Of a stretch of DNA of 64,000 nucleotides, positions 54,011 through 64,000 are shown one piece after another. The translations under genes and the position numbers were made by a program. The stretch is taken from positions 186,001 through 250,000 of the forward strand of contig JAVTVY010017392.1 in NCBI GenBank assembly GCA_036873755.1, given 5' to 3'. Within the stretch, counting starts at the first letter, position 1. Each line of letters opens with the position of its first letter. This stretch comes from Hanleya hanleyi (Eukaryota; Mollusca; Polyplacophora; Lepidopleurida; Hanleyidae). The notes beneath the pieces were generated by a model that was not told the origin of the DNA, did no database searches, and worked only from the letters and a program-made list of their open reading frames with translations.

Positions 54011-56459
54011 GACAGTGATCAGCTCTTCGCGGCTATCAAACCAGGCCAGTGTAGCATTGGCACTGTCTGTCCCAGATAATATATCCGCGATGTTTTTGGC
54101 GATATTTCGGAGCGATAAAAAAATATTAGGTGGGAGATTTGTGGGTTATTTTTTGATGCACAACGTCAAGCTTGCATGTTATAACATTAGCAGATCAACG
54201 TCATTGTGGACCCAAAGTAACATGGTAGGTATCGGTGATCGACAATTCTCAACAGATTTTAATGAGATATGTCATGGCACAAGTAAACCCATCCTCGCTA
54301 AAACCAGGGGTATCTCTATACTAGATATAGCCCCTGGTACGCTTGGGCAATGTATCGTGTTCAACGTAAAGCAACATCGTGGATATATTGACCATTCAGA
54401 TCACTTGTGTATCCATCAGTGTATCGATTCCACCTCACCTCACTGAAGAGCTTGAATTGAGTGAAATAACGCACAGATGTCTATAAAATTTCACTGATCT
54501 ATCCATTAATATTTTATTGTTATGCAGGCTTGGAGTAAATAGTTTGCGAATAGTTTAGCACAGAAAGTAAAACCCTAATGTATTTAACCATCAGCGCAGT
54601 TTTTTCTAGGTCACGTAACTGGAATGTGGGCGGAACGTGGTCTGCTATGCAAGCTGATCAAGGGTTCACCTTTGGCTCGCAAATAGAAACCTTGACGTTG
54701 TGAAGATGAAGTAAACCTTGCTGCCCAAAAACAACCCATGATGCAATGCATAACACAGCCCTTCTCAGATGTTTACATCAGAAAAGGTAGTGACCAATGA
54801 CATGCATGGAAGTTTGTTATGGGGCAGCAAGGTTGACTTGGGTCAGATACGGGAAAAAATTTGTATTTTTTAGTTGTGTGAAGTTTCAATGTTGTACGAT
54901 AAATTCTAAATTGTCTCCGAAATATTGACAGATAATATATTATCTGGGACAGACACTGAGACAGTACATAAGTTTCTGCACCTAGTTATAGATACTTACA
55001 GGTACATACTTGCAAATCATTGCCTGTTGTTGTTGTTGTTGTTGTTGTCAGCTGGTTGTTGTTGAATGTTGTTTGGGTATGGTGCTATAATCCCGAAATG
55101 CTGTTTGTTCTCTTATCTTATGCTTGAGAAAGTAGACGACGCGCGGTGTTCGATCCAGCAATACCGTACGTGTTGTCCGACTCGGCTCGATCGCACACGT
55201 CCGTCGTCTTCCACCGCCCACCCGTACATGTTGTACACAGCTCCCAGTTCCGTTGTTGTTATTTTTCAATTTGTTGTTGTTGTTGTCCAAACAACATTTC
55301 TTTCTTCTTCATTTTTGTCGTCTACGGTATCAATATGCCTTGTAGTTCTACATCTGAACGACCGTACATTAAGAATTTGACACACAAACGCAACTTGGCT
55401 GATTGGAACACAAGAATATAAACTTTTCTGCTAAACGGAGTGCCACGTTCAGACTAAAACTTCACAAAAATCCCCGGTACAGCAAAACGCAAAAGTAGCC
55501 TGGTTCCCTGGCAAAATTGTATATGTAAGTAATGCAACAATAATTTAGGGTACCAGGCTAGTCAAAATCGACTCCAAACAAAAGATCGGCTGTTCTGTCA
55601 ATTACGGTGTCGTAACAGCCACCCGCGCAACAGGGTTCTTTTCAACCCACTGAGGCCTAGCAGGTTTTTCGTATAAAAATCTCAACTGATACTTGAGATA
55701 AATTTCTACAACTTGGCGAAGTAAAAGATAGTTCATCTGTTTAAATTATATGTTAAATTGGGAGCTAAACTATTCTCTATGGGAAGTTTTTTTGTCATTT
55801 ACTTCTGTGTTAAACTTAGGCTTTTCAGAGGGAGGAAAATCCTCCAGTGACGTCATTGTAGTAACACAATCGATTTGTTATCGTTTTCTCTCTCCCTCTC
55901 GATTTAGTGGTTATGAGAATTAATAAAAAAATAATTCATAGAAATCAAGGTTCGAATTTTTTTTAAAACTATGATTCTTAGATTTGCCCTGCTTGACAGA
56001 AATGGAAATGACTTCACTTGTGTCAAAGCTGAGAGACACAAATGCAGGAAAAGTGAAAAAAAACACAAAAAAACACCAAAAAAAAACTGAAAAAAAAAAC
56101 AAAAAAAAAACAAAACTATCATAATTTATTGAAATATATACTTAGGCATCTACCACCAAGTATCCCTCAAGCCAGGGAACTGTGCTTCTTATGAGTCGTC
56201 TTTCATGAAAGTGTCCCCAGACATAGGTGAACAAGGGTCTGTCTGGGTACAAGAATGATTCTGGATGAAAGGTTTTTCAGTACGGTTACCGGTATGTAAA
56301 AGCAGAAACAATATTCTTATACGAAATATTGACCTAGGTTTACACATGTTTTTTTTGCAAACTGTGATTTGAACATGTCAAAATGTACAATACTGTCCAG
56401 TGGAACAAATGTTAATGTTGAGAAATGCGTCGCACGTCCAATTTGTTGAAAATGAACAT
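54011..56459. other. Stretch without a recognised gene
   Basis: Contains GTT-rich microsatellites (55023-55050, 55251-55290), a GC-richer patch at 55130-55240, and poly-A/poly-T-rich sequence near 56060-56115. A small inverted repeat at about 55496-55562 has TAGCCTGGT facing ACCAGGCTA and may be a MITE. Open frames of 90-100 codons at 55066-55421 are composed of the microsatellites. Confidence 0.5.
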
Positions 56460-56905
56460 GTTGATAAGGTACAAGAAGGTACCGGTACATATATTTGGCT
56501 AGAGTAAATGTCTAAGTCTAGGAGGTATCAACAAGGTACACCCCTAGTTGATGTAAAATTAACCAAGTTCATAATGTACCAAGAAGGTACAGGGCATTGG
56601 CTTGAATGAAATTTCAAGTCTGAGAGGTACCATCAAGGTACAGTTCAATTTGATGAAAATTAATCTAAGTAGATAAGGCACCATGGAGGTACTGGTAGAG
56701 ACTTTGCCAGGTACTGAGGCACACCTACTGACCCTCAAGAGGTACTGTTGAGGTATATCCCTATTGAAGGTACAATAAGTCAACTCGGCTACAAGGTATC
56801 GTTAAGGTACACTCTAAAATTAAGGTATAATTAAAGCACATCTAAGGTACCAGACAGGTATATACCTCTTAAAGGCATATACCTTGCTACTGTGAGGGAT
56901 AATCT
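56460..56905. repeat. AAGGTAC-saturated patch Y, right
   Basis: Same motif density as 46168-46640 (GATAAGGTACAAGAAGGTAC, ACCAAGAAGGTACAGG, GGTACCATCAAGGTACAG), closing with ATACCTTGCTACTGTGAGGG. Apart from the terminus the two patches do not align base by base. Confidence 0.72.
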
Positions 56906-57119
56906 AAACTGCTAGCAAGACACATAATCTAAACTGCTAGCATGTGCACATAAAAACAGACCTCTGCTCTGGGCATTATGACCCTGCCATGTGTGTGCAT
57001 GCTAGGAGATTGTGCATTGCATCAGACAATTTAATCTAATGTATTCATCAGTCAATGCATCTACATTCATGCAACTTGGATATGACTTTGAGATCGAAGT
57101 TATAATGCAATCCCATGCT

Positions 57120-57455
57120 ATTTTCATTTACGAATTTCGCCGAATATGTCATTTGAAGCCATGTTTCATTTTGTAAATATTAGACCTAGAGTGGCTAATT
57201 TGAATGGTTACATAGTCGCATAAAACGAAGCAATAAGTTGATGGAAATCATGGAACATTCCAACAATGAAGCCATAGATTGTGTTGAAAGATCCATGCAG
57301 TCCGGGGTATGTGGGGATGTTCGCATTTTCCATAAATATATAAAAACTGAAGCTGACATAGCCCTATACCCATCGAGGTATATGCCTATAACTTGATCGA
57401 GGTGTTATACCCCTATCAAGGTATAATACCTCGATCAAGGTATTTTCCCCAACCT
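57120..57455 (-). repeat. Inverted-repeat arm X, right
   Basis: Counterpart of 45787-46100 in opposite orientation, ending TTTTCCCCAACCT at 57455. Its outer ~90 bp carry extra palindromic units (AATACCTCGATCAAGGTATT) that are shorter in the left arm. Confidence 0.8.
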
Positions 57456-59589
57456 GTTTGATTTATCTATTGTTCCATGTCATAAAATTAATTTGCCATG
57501 TGAAGAACCAGTCAGTGTTGTTTAAACAGCACGAAGGATATTATTATGCAAATTAAATAGATGACAATTTACTTTTTTACTACCATTTAATGCGGATAGA
57601 TATGTCTGTATGCGCCTCAAGACGATTTTGCTGAATTAATTATGTGAACTGATTTATTGAGCGAAAACAACCCTTTTTACATCCACTTTAGAGAGCGGGC
57701 TTCCCCTAACCTGATAGCTACGAGACGTTACTGACCTCGAAACCATTTGAATTTCGAAATGTGTCATAGAAGTGCATTAGTGATTGGTTGACCTCCATAT
57801 GCCGCTACTTGCAGATGATGTCACAATCACCGTGTACATTCTGATTGTTTCGTCTCTCGTTCGTAGGTGAAATTTACACCTCGGATTTTGAACCCTGAAG
57901 ATGGTGAGACAAATCATGGCAGGTTCGAAGTGCGAACGTAGAAATTGGCTTGATAAAATGAAGATGGGTTCACCGGAGTATTAGCACTGTTCAACTGGTG
58001 AGGCCATCTCCACGGATTTTATTGCTCTTGGGTTTGATTCCCACTGGAGGTTAAATAATTATTTCCCTCAAAAATTATTTCACATATGCAAATTGTTTCG
58101 TAGTGGGAACATATCTTAAAGCTAGTTGCACACATTGCAACACAGAGAGTGGCGTCCATTGGGGAGATTCAAGTGAGTATTGAAACCTCTTGCATATCGC
58201 AGTCGATGTAGCTCGGGCAGTAAGAAAAAATCCACCGAATGGGAAGGTCGTATGGCAAGCCATTTTACTTTTTATTTAGTGTTTACCTACATCAGCAAAT
58301 AGGAGATGATATATTCAAATGCTTTGATGATATCAGCAAGTATTCGATGATATTATCCAATATTTAATGATACTAGCAAACCATTTGAAGATATCGTCAA
58401 ATATTCGCTGATATCAGCAAAATATGAATTGCTCGATGTGGGCTTTTTTCCGTACCGGATTATGATTTGCACTAATACATCATACAGGTAGTTGCGCGCC
58501 TTGCAACTAAACACAACATATAAAAACTCAACGTTCTGATAAGAAGTCAGCCATATGACCCCACAGGCCAATATTCTAAACGCATATATAAAAACACCAC
58601 AAGAACCAAAACTGATTCCTGTGATATTAGACACAAATATCCGAGAAATCAAGCAACAGCCGTATTAAGACTGATGGAAAGCGATGAAATTGGACGGTTA
58701 GATAGAGTAAACGGTACAAACAGAGAAAATATCAGCAGAATACAAGTTCCATCTTGGCTTGCTAAGGGCATTTCACGTTTCACTAAACACTACCCTTAGA
58801 TTGTCGCTGTGATTCGGCATGTATTTCACACGGCGCCATCTATCTAGGGGGAGATAATCCAGTTCGAAAGTTGTTCCCAAAGCATGAGGTCAAATGTCGG
58901 CCCCATTTAAACGAGCCAATGAAATTATCTGTATTCAAATATTTCTGAGACATGCAGACGTGTCAGTTTCACGAGGCGCAAGACTGAGGGAGTCTACGCG
59001 AGACCAAAACGAAGTTGTGCAAATTAGCTATTTTATTTTTCACTCTAGTGGAGCATGCTTCTTTGTTTATCTTAAGAAAAATCATATTACAAACGGCCTA
59101 ACATATTTGAAAACAAAATAAAATCGGCAGCAGACCACAGGAAAATGATATGCTTTAATTTTGTGATGGGGGCACGTCGAGGCCCACCATGGGATCATTT
59201 CAATCGATCGCTTTCTGGAGGTGTGTCTTCGTTGTATGAATGTGATTGCACCGATGTCGGACGTAACGGGACCAGTCGGATGTGACCATTTGGGAAACGC
59301 CCTATTACACTCAGATAGCACCCGTTAACGCATGGCTACGAGCAGAAGTTTCTACGTATGATCGTGCCATGCGTTCGGATGATGTACAAGTTCTTGTTCA
59401 GAACACAAATCTGCGAGGCCCGACGCCCACCAGACTGGACAAAACTGAGGAGGATTGTTCTCCATTTGGTCAATACCAATTGGCTAATGTATCGATTCCC
59501 ACTGGCTGCTAAAGTATTATTTCTATCAGTTATGATTTCATATACGAGCATTATATGTAATCATACCTTCTGGATATCCGATTATTCTC
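57456..59589. other. Stretch without a gene; GATATC-rich patch
   Basis: No coding region recognised. 58270-58435 carries irregular repeats of GATGATATCAGCAAATATTC-like units (GATATC in several copies). GGCGCCATCTATCTAG at 58832 echoes 35941. Confidence 0.5.
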
Positions 59590-59903
59590 TTAAAATGAAA
59601 GTGTTGTGTTTAACATTATAAATGTCTGAGGGGTGACAACATTATATAAAGTGTTGTATTTGTAACACTCTCGGAAAGCGGTGAAGGAAATCTTATATCC
59701 AACATCATAGAGCTGTATCAGGAGCAATACAACACTATACAATGCTGATTTTAACACTTGTAATGTGCTGCATTGCTCCTGATACAGCACTATGATGTTG
59801 GATATAACACTATTCCGAGAGTGTTACAAATACAACACTGTATACAATGTTGTCACTCCTCAGACGTTTATGATGTTAAATACAACACCGTCTTTCATTT
59901 TAA
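59590..59903. mobile_element. Foldback MITE with TTAA target duplication
   Basis: Body 59594-59899 (306 bp), flanked by TTAA (59590-59593 and 59900-59903). Termini AATGAAAG and CTTTCATT; the two ~140-bp arms are near-complementary throughout (ATCATAGAGCTGTATCAGG facing CCTGATACAGCACTATGAT; TTGTAACACTCTCGG facing CCGAGAGTGTTACAA). It is rich in AACACT/AGTGTT. The TTAA flank suggests mobilisation by a piggyBac- or Kolobok-type transposase. Confidence 0.8.
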
Positions 59904-59937
59904 GACTGTATCGCTTTGCGATAGCATCATTTTATTT

Positions 59938-60052
59938 CACTCCAACCACACAGGGTGGTACGGGAGGTACTGGAGGTACAGCCGTGTACATATATTATAG
60001 CTCCAACCACACAGGGTGGTACGAGAGGTACAGCCGTGTACATATATTATAG
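59938..60052. repeat. Two-copy ~60-bp direct repeat
   Basis: TCCAACCACACAGGGTGGTA ... GGTACAGCCGTGTACATATA occurs at ~59940-59999 and ~60000-60052. The first copy has an extra GGTACTGGA. Confidence 0.8.
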
Positions 60053-60160
60053 CGACCACATATACATGTACATTGCATTAAACGTAGGAATATATATACA
60101 TTTTTATATTAAAATATACATTAATTACAAATATATTTACAACAACAGATGATCTATTCA

Positions 60161-60390
60161 TTAATATTTACCTTCTTTGATAAATTTACATAATTCTTTC
60201 ACTTTACTTAGATCTTCTGTTTGAAAAAGCTGTCTTAATTTGATGAAATTCTGTCTATCATAAGTATATCGTGCTAGGTATTTTGGACGTAAGTCTACTA
60301 ATTTTGGACACAAAAACATAAAATGGAACTCAGCTCCATTGTTGTTTGTTCCACACGCTGTACAGTAACTTTCAGCCTTGTAATTTAATT
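60161..60390 (-). pseudogene. LINE C-terminal zinc-binding domain fragment
   Basis: The minus-strand frame reads AESYCTACGTNNNG, AEFHFMFLCPKLVDLRPKYL, YDRQNFIKLRQLF and KVKELCKFIKEGKY, then TAA (60161-60163). The CxxC...HFxxxCPxxxxLRxKY pattern is the C-terminal nucleic-acid-binding motif that follows the RT in many LINEs, ending the protein. Nothing upstream (a stop near 60390) belongs to it, so it is a short 5'-truncated copy. The family could not be fixed further. Confidence 0.75.
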
Positions 60391-61059
60391 ATAAACTACA
60401 TCATATGTATTGAAACAACTGGACAAAATCATGATCAGGAAATAACTAAGTAAAGTAATAAGGCACATAAGTACCAATAGGAAATAATGACATGATGAGG
60501 CGAGTAGTAGTGTCGTATTGACCTCTTTGCACTTAAACTTGAGGCGTTGGCGCTGGAGATTGGAAAGGGACCTCTGCCAGAGTTTGGCCGCCATTTTGAA
60601 TTTGGTAAAAAAAGTTACCAATGCGGCTTATTCTGTTGAATTCTGATACAAGGTCAGGTGACCTTTGTATTCCTCCGCGGTGATGCGGTCTGGCGGTGAT
60701 GCGGTCTGCCTCCGCAGAGAAAATTAGTCCTACGGGACAAAATGCATGGAATACATGTATGGACCCTTGGATGTACTGACTTTGAACATTGGGGAGCGTA
60801 TTTAAAACCATATTGACCTCGGGGAAGTACGGAGCGTTGACCTTTGACCTTTGCGTGGACGCGTACCGTTCAGTATATTGATCTTGGTGGCGGAGTGCTA
60901 TTAGGGTCAAGTGATCGGGCTGTGGGGCGGAATGATACCTCTGGGTGGGGAGAAAAACAGTCCGCGAGAAAAAATAGTGCGGCGAACCAATAGTGCGGGT
61001 CTATATTTAATCCATTTAAACATTTAAAACTTTAATACATGTAAAATGGGCTTACCTTG
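60391..61059. other. Stretch with an unassigned open frame
   Basis: The minus-strand frame 60533-60910 (125 codons) reads HHRGGIQRSPDLVSEF and IGNFFYQIQNGGQTLAEVPF. I recognise no domain. The plus strand has a duplicated GGTGATGCGGTCTG unit near 60677-60705. It is probably repeat-derived rather than a gene. Confidence 0.35.
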
Positions 61060-61330
61060 AAGTGTCCAAGTTTTATAATTGGCTGGGTGTCCGTCCTATA
61101 GGGTCTGTACATATTGGATTGCATCAGCGTTGGCTGGATGCCAACATCCGGGTTCCGTTGGCACGCATCCAATTGGCTGGGTGCCAAGTTTTATATGGGT
61201 CGGGTATTGGCCTGGTGCCAACATCCGGGTACTGTTGGCATGCACCCAATTGGCTGGTAGCCAATTGGCTCAGTGCCAATTTTTCTCCTATAAAAGGGGG
61301 TCAGTTTTCAAGTCGGTACCAACATTTTCA
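61060..61330 (+). promoter_or_regulatory. Promoter of the PolB gene with repeated CCAATTGGCT elements
   Basis: Two ~75-bp direct repeats (~61127-61190 and ~61197-61266) share CCAACATCCGGGT, TGTTGGCA/CGTTGGCA and CCAATTGGCTGG. AATTGGCTGGGTG also occurs at 61077 and CCAATTGGCTCAGTGCC at 61261. The palindromic CCAATTGG resembles paired CCAAT boxes. A TATA box follows, and the start codon lies at 61471. Confidence 0.7.
61289..61296 (+). promoter_or_regulatory. TATA box of the PolB gene
   Basis: TATAAAAG followed by GGGGTCAGTTTTC. With a start site ~30 bp on (near 61320) this gives a ~150-nt 5' UTR to ATG 61471. The distance from the repeats is consistent with a strong pol II promoter. Confidence 0.65.
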
Positions 61331-61470
61331 CTGACCATTCGAAGCTATCCACCGCACCACTGCCTGCCTACCAGCCTGCCTGACAACTACCTGTGTGTAG
61401 TAATCTTCCTATCGGACCACTGCCTGCCTGACCAGCCTGTCTACCTCATCTACCTGTGTACCTTTCCAAC

Positions 61471-62647
61471 ATGAATCGTGATCGTTCAAGATCTCCACTG
61501 ATGCGAGACGACAACAATATCAGACCAGAACAAGATTTTCCAGGAGATCCAGCGGTGCCTGTCGATGAAGCATTACCAGAATACCAGTCCGTGAGTACCA
61601 TATACCGGCGACATTGGAACACCATTCGCCATTGCTTTCATCGTCAACGGCCCATTTCCGGCTGGTGGAGCTGATACATCTTCCGTCCTACGTGGAGCGT
61701 ATTTTCAACGACCAAGCCACGTCGTTTCGGGTTAATATGACTTTTGGATACATTCTTCGGCACAAGGAGACCAATCAACTACGGTATTTTTACCCGAGCA
61801 ACAACAATCATGTATTTGACCAACCCTTCACGGTGACAGATGCTATTTCCCTGGAGCCGATGGTCGAGCAACTCACTACATTAGACCCGTTGGAGTGGGC
61901 CCACCTACAACGACCGAACACGAAATGGTTGGTGGAAATGGTTACCAACGTCACATTCTACGTGACGAAATTGCGGAATCATCCGATCGGCGCTCCCGTC
62001 ATTCTTCCACCTTGGCTGAGTCGACGAAACGGCATGTATGCGTTAACGACCGGAGCAAATAGACCCTACAAAGACCGGAAATGCTTGTTTCGCTGTTTGT
62101 CTGTACATTTGGACCAGTATAATCCCCAAATTTGTGAGCGAGTGGCCAACTGCTATTGGAAAGAGTATCTAGAGGAACAAGATATGGATAAGCGGCAGTT
62201 TCGGGGTGTCCCCTTCAAATATTTGGATGTCGTCGAATCCCTCTTCAAGGTGAATATCTTTGTCTAACGGTTACTTCAGGAAGGCGAGGAGAACCCTGAA
62301 TTTGTCGCTGAATTGGTGCATCGCTCTTCAGAAAGGTGAACGACTACGACTACGGTGGAGTCAGTCACTTTTATCTCAGGCCTCTTCGCCCAATCTTTCA
62401 GCTGTACGCAATGCCAGCGGGTGTTCAAAGAATCTTACGACTTACACCGACACGAGAAAATCTGTACGAACGCTGTCACAATACGCCTAATATCTTTGAA
62501 GAACTAGCTGATGAGGGTCTTGTGGTGGCGGAAGAGGACCGCTATTTTCCCTATCGGGCATGCTATGACTTTGAAGCGATTTTGGAACCTATGGACACTA
62601 CATCAGCCAAAACGCAGTGGACACAGCGTCATATCTCGCTGAGTGTC
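61471..62647 (+). pseudogene. Family-B DNA polymerase, N-terminal part, frame-broken
   Basis: Begins at ATG 61471 (MNRDRSRSPLMRDDNN) with YQSVSTIYRRHWNTIRHCF. After a frameshift near 61650: FGYILRHKETNQLRYFYPS, DPLEWAHLQRPNTKWLVEM and KDRKCLFRCLSVHLDQY. TAA stops it at 62265. A C2HC zinc finger in yet another frame (62403-62465: CTQC ... H ... C, with 12 and 3 spacing residues) precedes a return to frame with FEELADEGLVV, RYFPYRACYDFEAILEP (exonuclease motif I, D-x-E) and TQWTQRHISLSV. This belongs to a metazoan mobile-element polymerase resembling protein-primed PolB of Polinton/Maverick-like elements. At least four frameshifts contrast with the intact continuation at 62891. Confidence 0.75.
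62403..62465 (+). other. C2HC zinc finger within the polymerase
   Basis: Reads FSCTQCQRVFKESYDLHRHE then KIC, i.e. CX2CX12HX3C. Its frame differs from both neighbours (shifts near 62382 and 62480). A single finger just before the exonuclease motif is seen in related mobile-element polymerases and may bind the element's DNA. Confidence 0.7.
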
Positions 62648-62890
62648 TGATCAGCGATACGGATTTGATATTTTTGGAACATCATGATGTCTTGCCGGCA
62701 TCATTGGAAACTGTTGACCGCTTCTCTCTTGCAGGAAACAAGCCTATGTTTATGTATACTATGATTGTCTTTTTGAATTTGGTGCTAATACTGTTATGTG
62801 GAAAATGGAATAGGTCTTTGGATTATGGACGCGGATATTCTCTAATGGACGACGGCTGGATTATGAATGACGGACTAGACGCTTGTAATT
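62648..62890 (+). mobile_element. Solo PLE 3' tail inserted in the polymerase gene
   Basis: From TGATCAGCGATACGGATTTG to GACTAGACGCTTGTA (62887) plus ATT. It splits the polymerase between exonuclease motifs I and II. The inserted length, 243 bp, is a multiple of 3 and the frames on each side agree, but the first inserted codon is TGA, so it truncates the protein. It is nearly identical to the tails at 16852-17098 and 25944-26207, hence a recent insertion. Confidence 0.85.
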
Positions 62891-64000
62891 TCAACCAACG
62901 TGCCCGGCTATGAGGCTGCGCATGTATGTTTCGTATCGACCGGTGACCCTCATGGCCTGATTACGCGGATGATGGAATATTTAGAGGCGGTGAGCGCGCG
63001 CAGTACGGAGCTGTTGGTAGTCAAGCTCCAGGATGTTCTGGATGAATTCGATGATCGAATTTCCGAGCCCGGTGTATCGTTCAGTGACAGCGAAGAAAGT
63101 GAGTCGGAGGAAGAGGAGAAAAGTGGCGAGGTCGAAAAAGAGATTCGTCCACAAGATGTAGCCTTACCGAAAGTTTATGCGGAAAAACTGAAAGCCCGGT
63201 TCGTTCACCTGACTCAGTTACCTGTGCTCGGGTTTAATTCTGGACGTTACGACCTCAACATGGTGAAGGAGTTTTTGTATCCTTATTTGGCACAGTCCGG
63301 TGAAGCCAAGAGTGTCATCAAAAAGATTAATAATCACATGGTGCTCACTACCACGTCACTACATTTCCTGGATGTTCGGAATTATTTGGCGCCCAATTAT
63401 AGTTATGCGCAGTGGGTGAAGGCCTATGGCTGTGAACAATCCAAAGGGAGGTTCCCTTACACTTACATGTCGACACTCGACCGCTTGCAGGAAACAGAGT
63501 TACCATCCCGGGACGCTTTTTTCGATGATTTAAAGCAAGCGGCATGCTCTGAAGAAACCTACACTGAACTGCAACAGGTATGGAACGACCAACACATGGA
63601 GACCTTGCGAGATTTTCTGGTATATTATAATAACGTGGATGTCGTTCCCTTCCTCGAAGCGGCCGAGAAAATGGCGCAACTATTCCGCAACCAAATGCAC
63701 GTCGACATAATCAAAGAGTGTTTGAGTTTACCTGGCCTGGCACTTCGGTATCTCTTTCAAGACTGTTCTACTTACTTTTCGCTCATTCAACAAAAAGACA
63801 AGGACATGTATGATTGTTTGCGCGATAATATTGTTGGCGGGCCAAGCCTCATATTTCACCGGTACCACGAGAAAGATGTGACGACCATTCGAGGTGGGAA
63901 ACTTTGCGACAAAATCATCGGCTTTGATGCGAACGCACTGTATCTGTGGGCCATTGCTCAACCCATTCCAAGCGGTCATTATACGCGGTGGTTAGCGGAA
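62891..64000 (+). CDS. Family-B DNA polymerase, exonuclease and start of polymerase domain (runs off window)
   Basis: 370 uninterrupted codons in frame with the exonuclease I fragment across the PLE tail. After STNVPGYEAAHVCFV and an acidic linker (SDSEESESEEEEKSGEV) come exonuclease motif II (PVLGFNSGRYDLNMVKEF), TSLHFLDVRNYLAPNYS, exonuclease III (FLVYYNNVDVVPFLEA), KECLSLPGLALRYLF, and polymerase motif A, GFDANALYLWAI (D-x2-x-LY type of protein-primed PolB). It would replicate the element's linear DNA and proofread. The palm's later motifs lie beyond 64000. The frame is intact here, unlike upstream. Confidence 0.85.

Noticed and set aside
53277..54446. 389-codon plus-strand open frame
   Set aside because: Kept open by the 24-bp repeat (a multiple of 3) and GC-rich palindromes of the TIR element, then continues into duplicated non-coding DNA. 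No domain, and minus-strand frames are equally open.
55904..56122. Phe-rich 72-codon minus-strand frame
   Set aside because: Translation of poly-A/poly-T low-complexity sequence.

Overview
This is an animal nuclear DNA window that is gene-poor and packed with mobile elements; nothing in it looks bacterial. A marine mollusc, quite possibly a bivalve, is the best guess. Three things point that way: a C1q-domain exon (8613-8977) of the kind greatly expanded in bivalves, a seven-copy array of ~161 bp monomers ending in a GGAC-type microsatellite and a terminal hairpin (48411-49618) like bivalve BIV160/pearl/TR-HINE elements, and short molluscan SINE-tail-like segments (5202-5250, 5466-5514). This is inference from families only; no host housekeeping gene is present to confirm it.

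Layout. 1-6125: 34-bp minisatellite with a higher-order duplication and an embedded hairpin. 6126-8020: no recognisable gene. 8021-9220: an interspersed repeat, then the last exon of a C1q-domain gene. 9479-19615: a three-level nest. A minus-strand Penelope-like element (PLE A) is split by a plus-strand Ty3/gypsy element (10744-18257, ATAG target duplication), which is itself split inside its reverse transcriptase by a plus-strand PLE (15353-17098). 20491-21528: Tc1 remnant. 23261-27075: a minus-strand PLE with an upstream endonuclease, plus fragments. 28593-29262: another PLE. 29535-32870: an L2/CR1-type LINE inserted in an interspersed repeat. 37255-39145: ~175-bp tandem array. 39350-40290: L1/Tx1-type LINE fragment. 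41194-42955: TTAA-flanked DNA transposon with a THAP domain. 45787-57455: inverted-repeat-flanked interval holding the 161-bp array, a ~1.3-kb direct duplication and a TIR element. 59594-59899: foldback MITE. 61060-64000: promoter and first part of a family-B DNA polymerase of a Polinton-like element, running off the window.

The gypsy-like element has the domain order gag-protease-integrase-RT-RNase H, with integrase before RT, and a SCAN-like gag segment; both are marks of the Gmr1 clade. The PLEs carry a GIY-YIG-like endonuclease segment upstream of the RT rather than after it, resembling the permuted Naiad-type PLEs. Almost all element genes are broken by frameshifts, stops or insertions. 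The only long open frames are the LINE (771 codons) and the downstream 370 codons of the DNA polymerase.

The strongest leads are the datable nest, the precise empty/filled-site pair at 52423-53796, the TTAA element carrying THAP and a second convergent acidic gene fragment, and several unrelated patches each saturated with one short motif and its complement.
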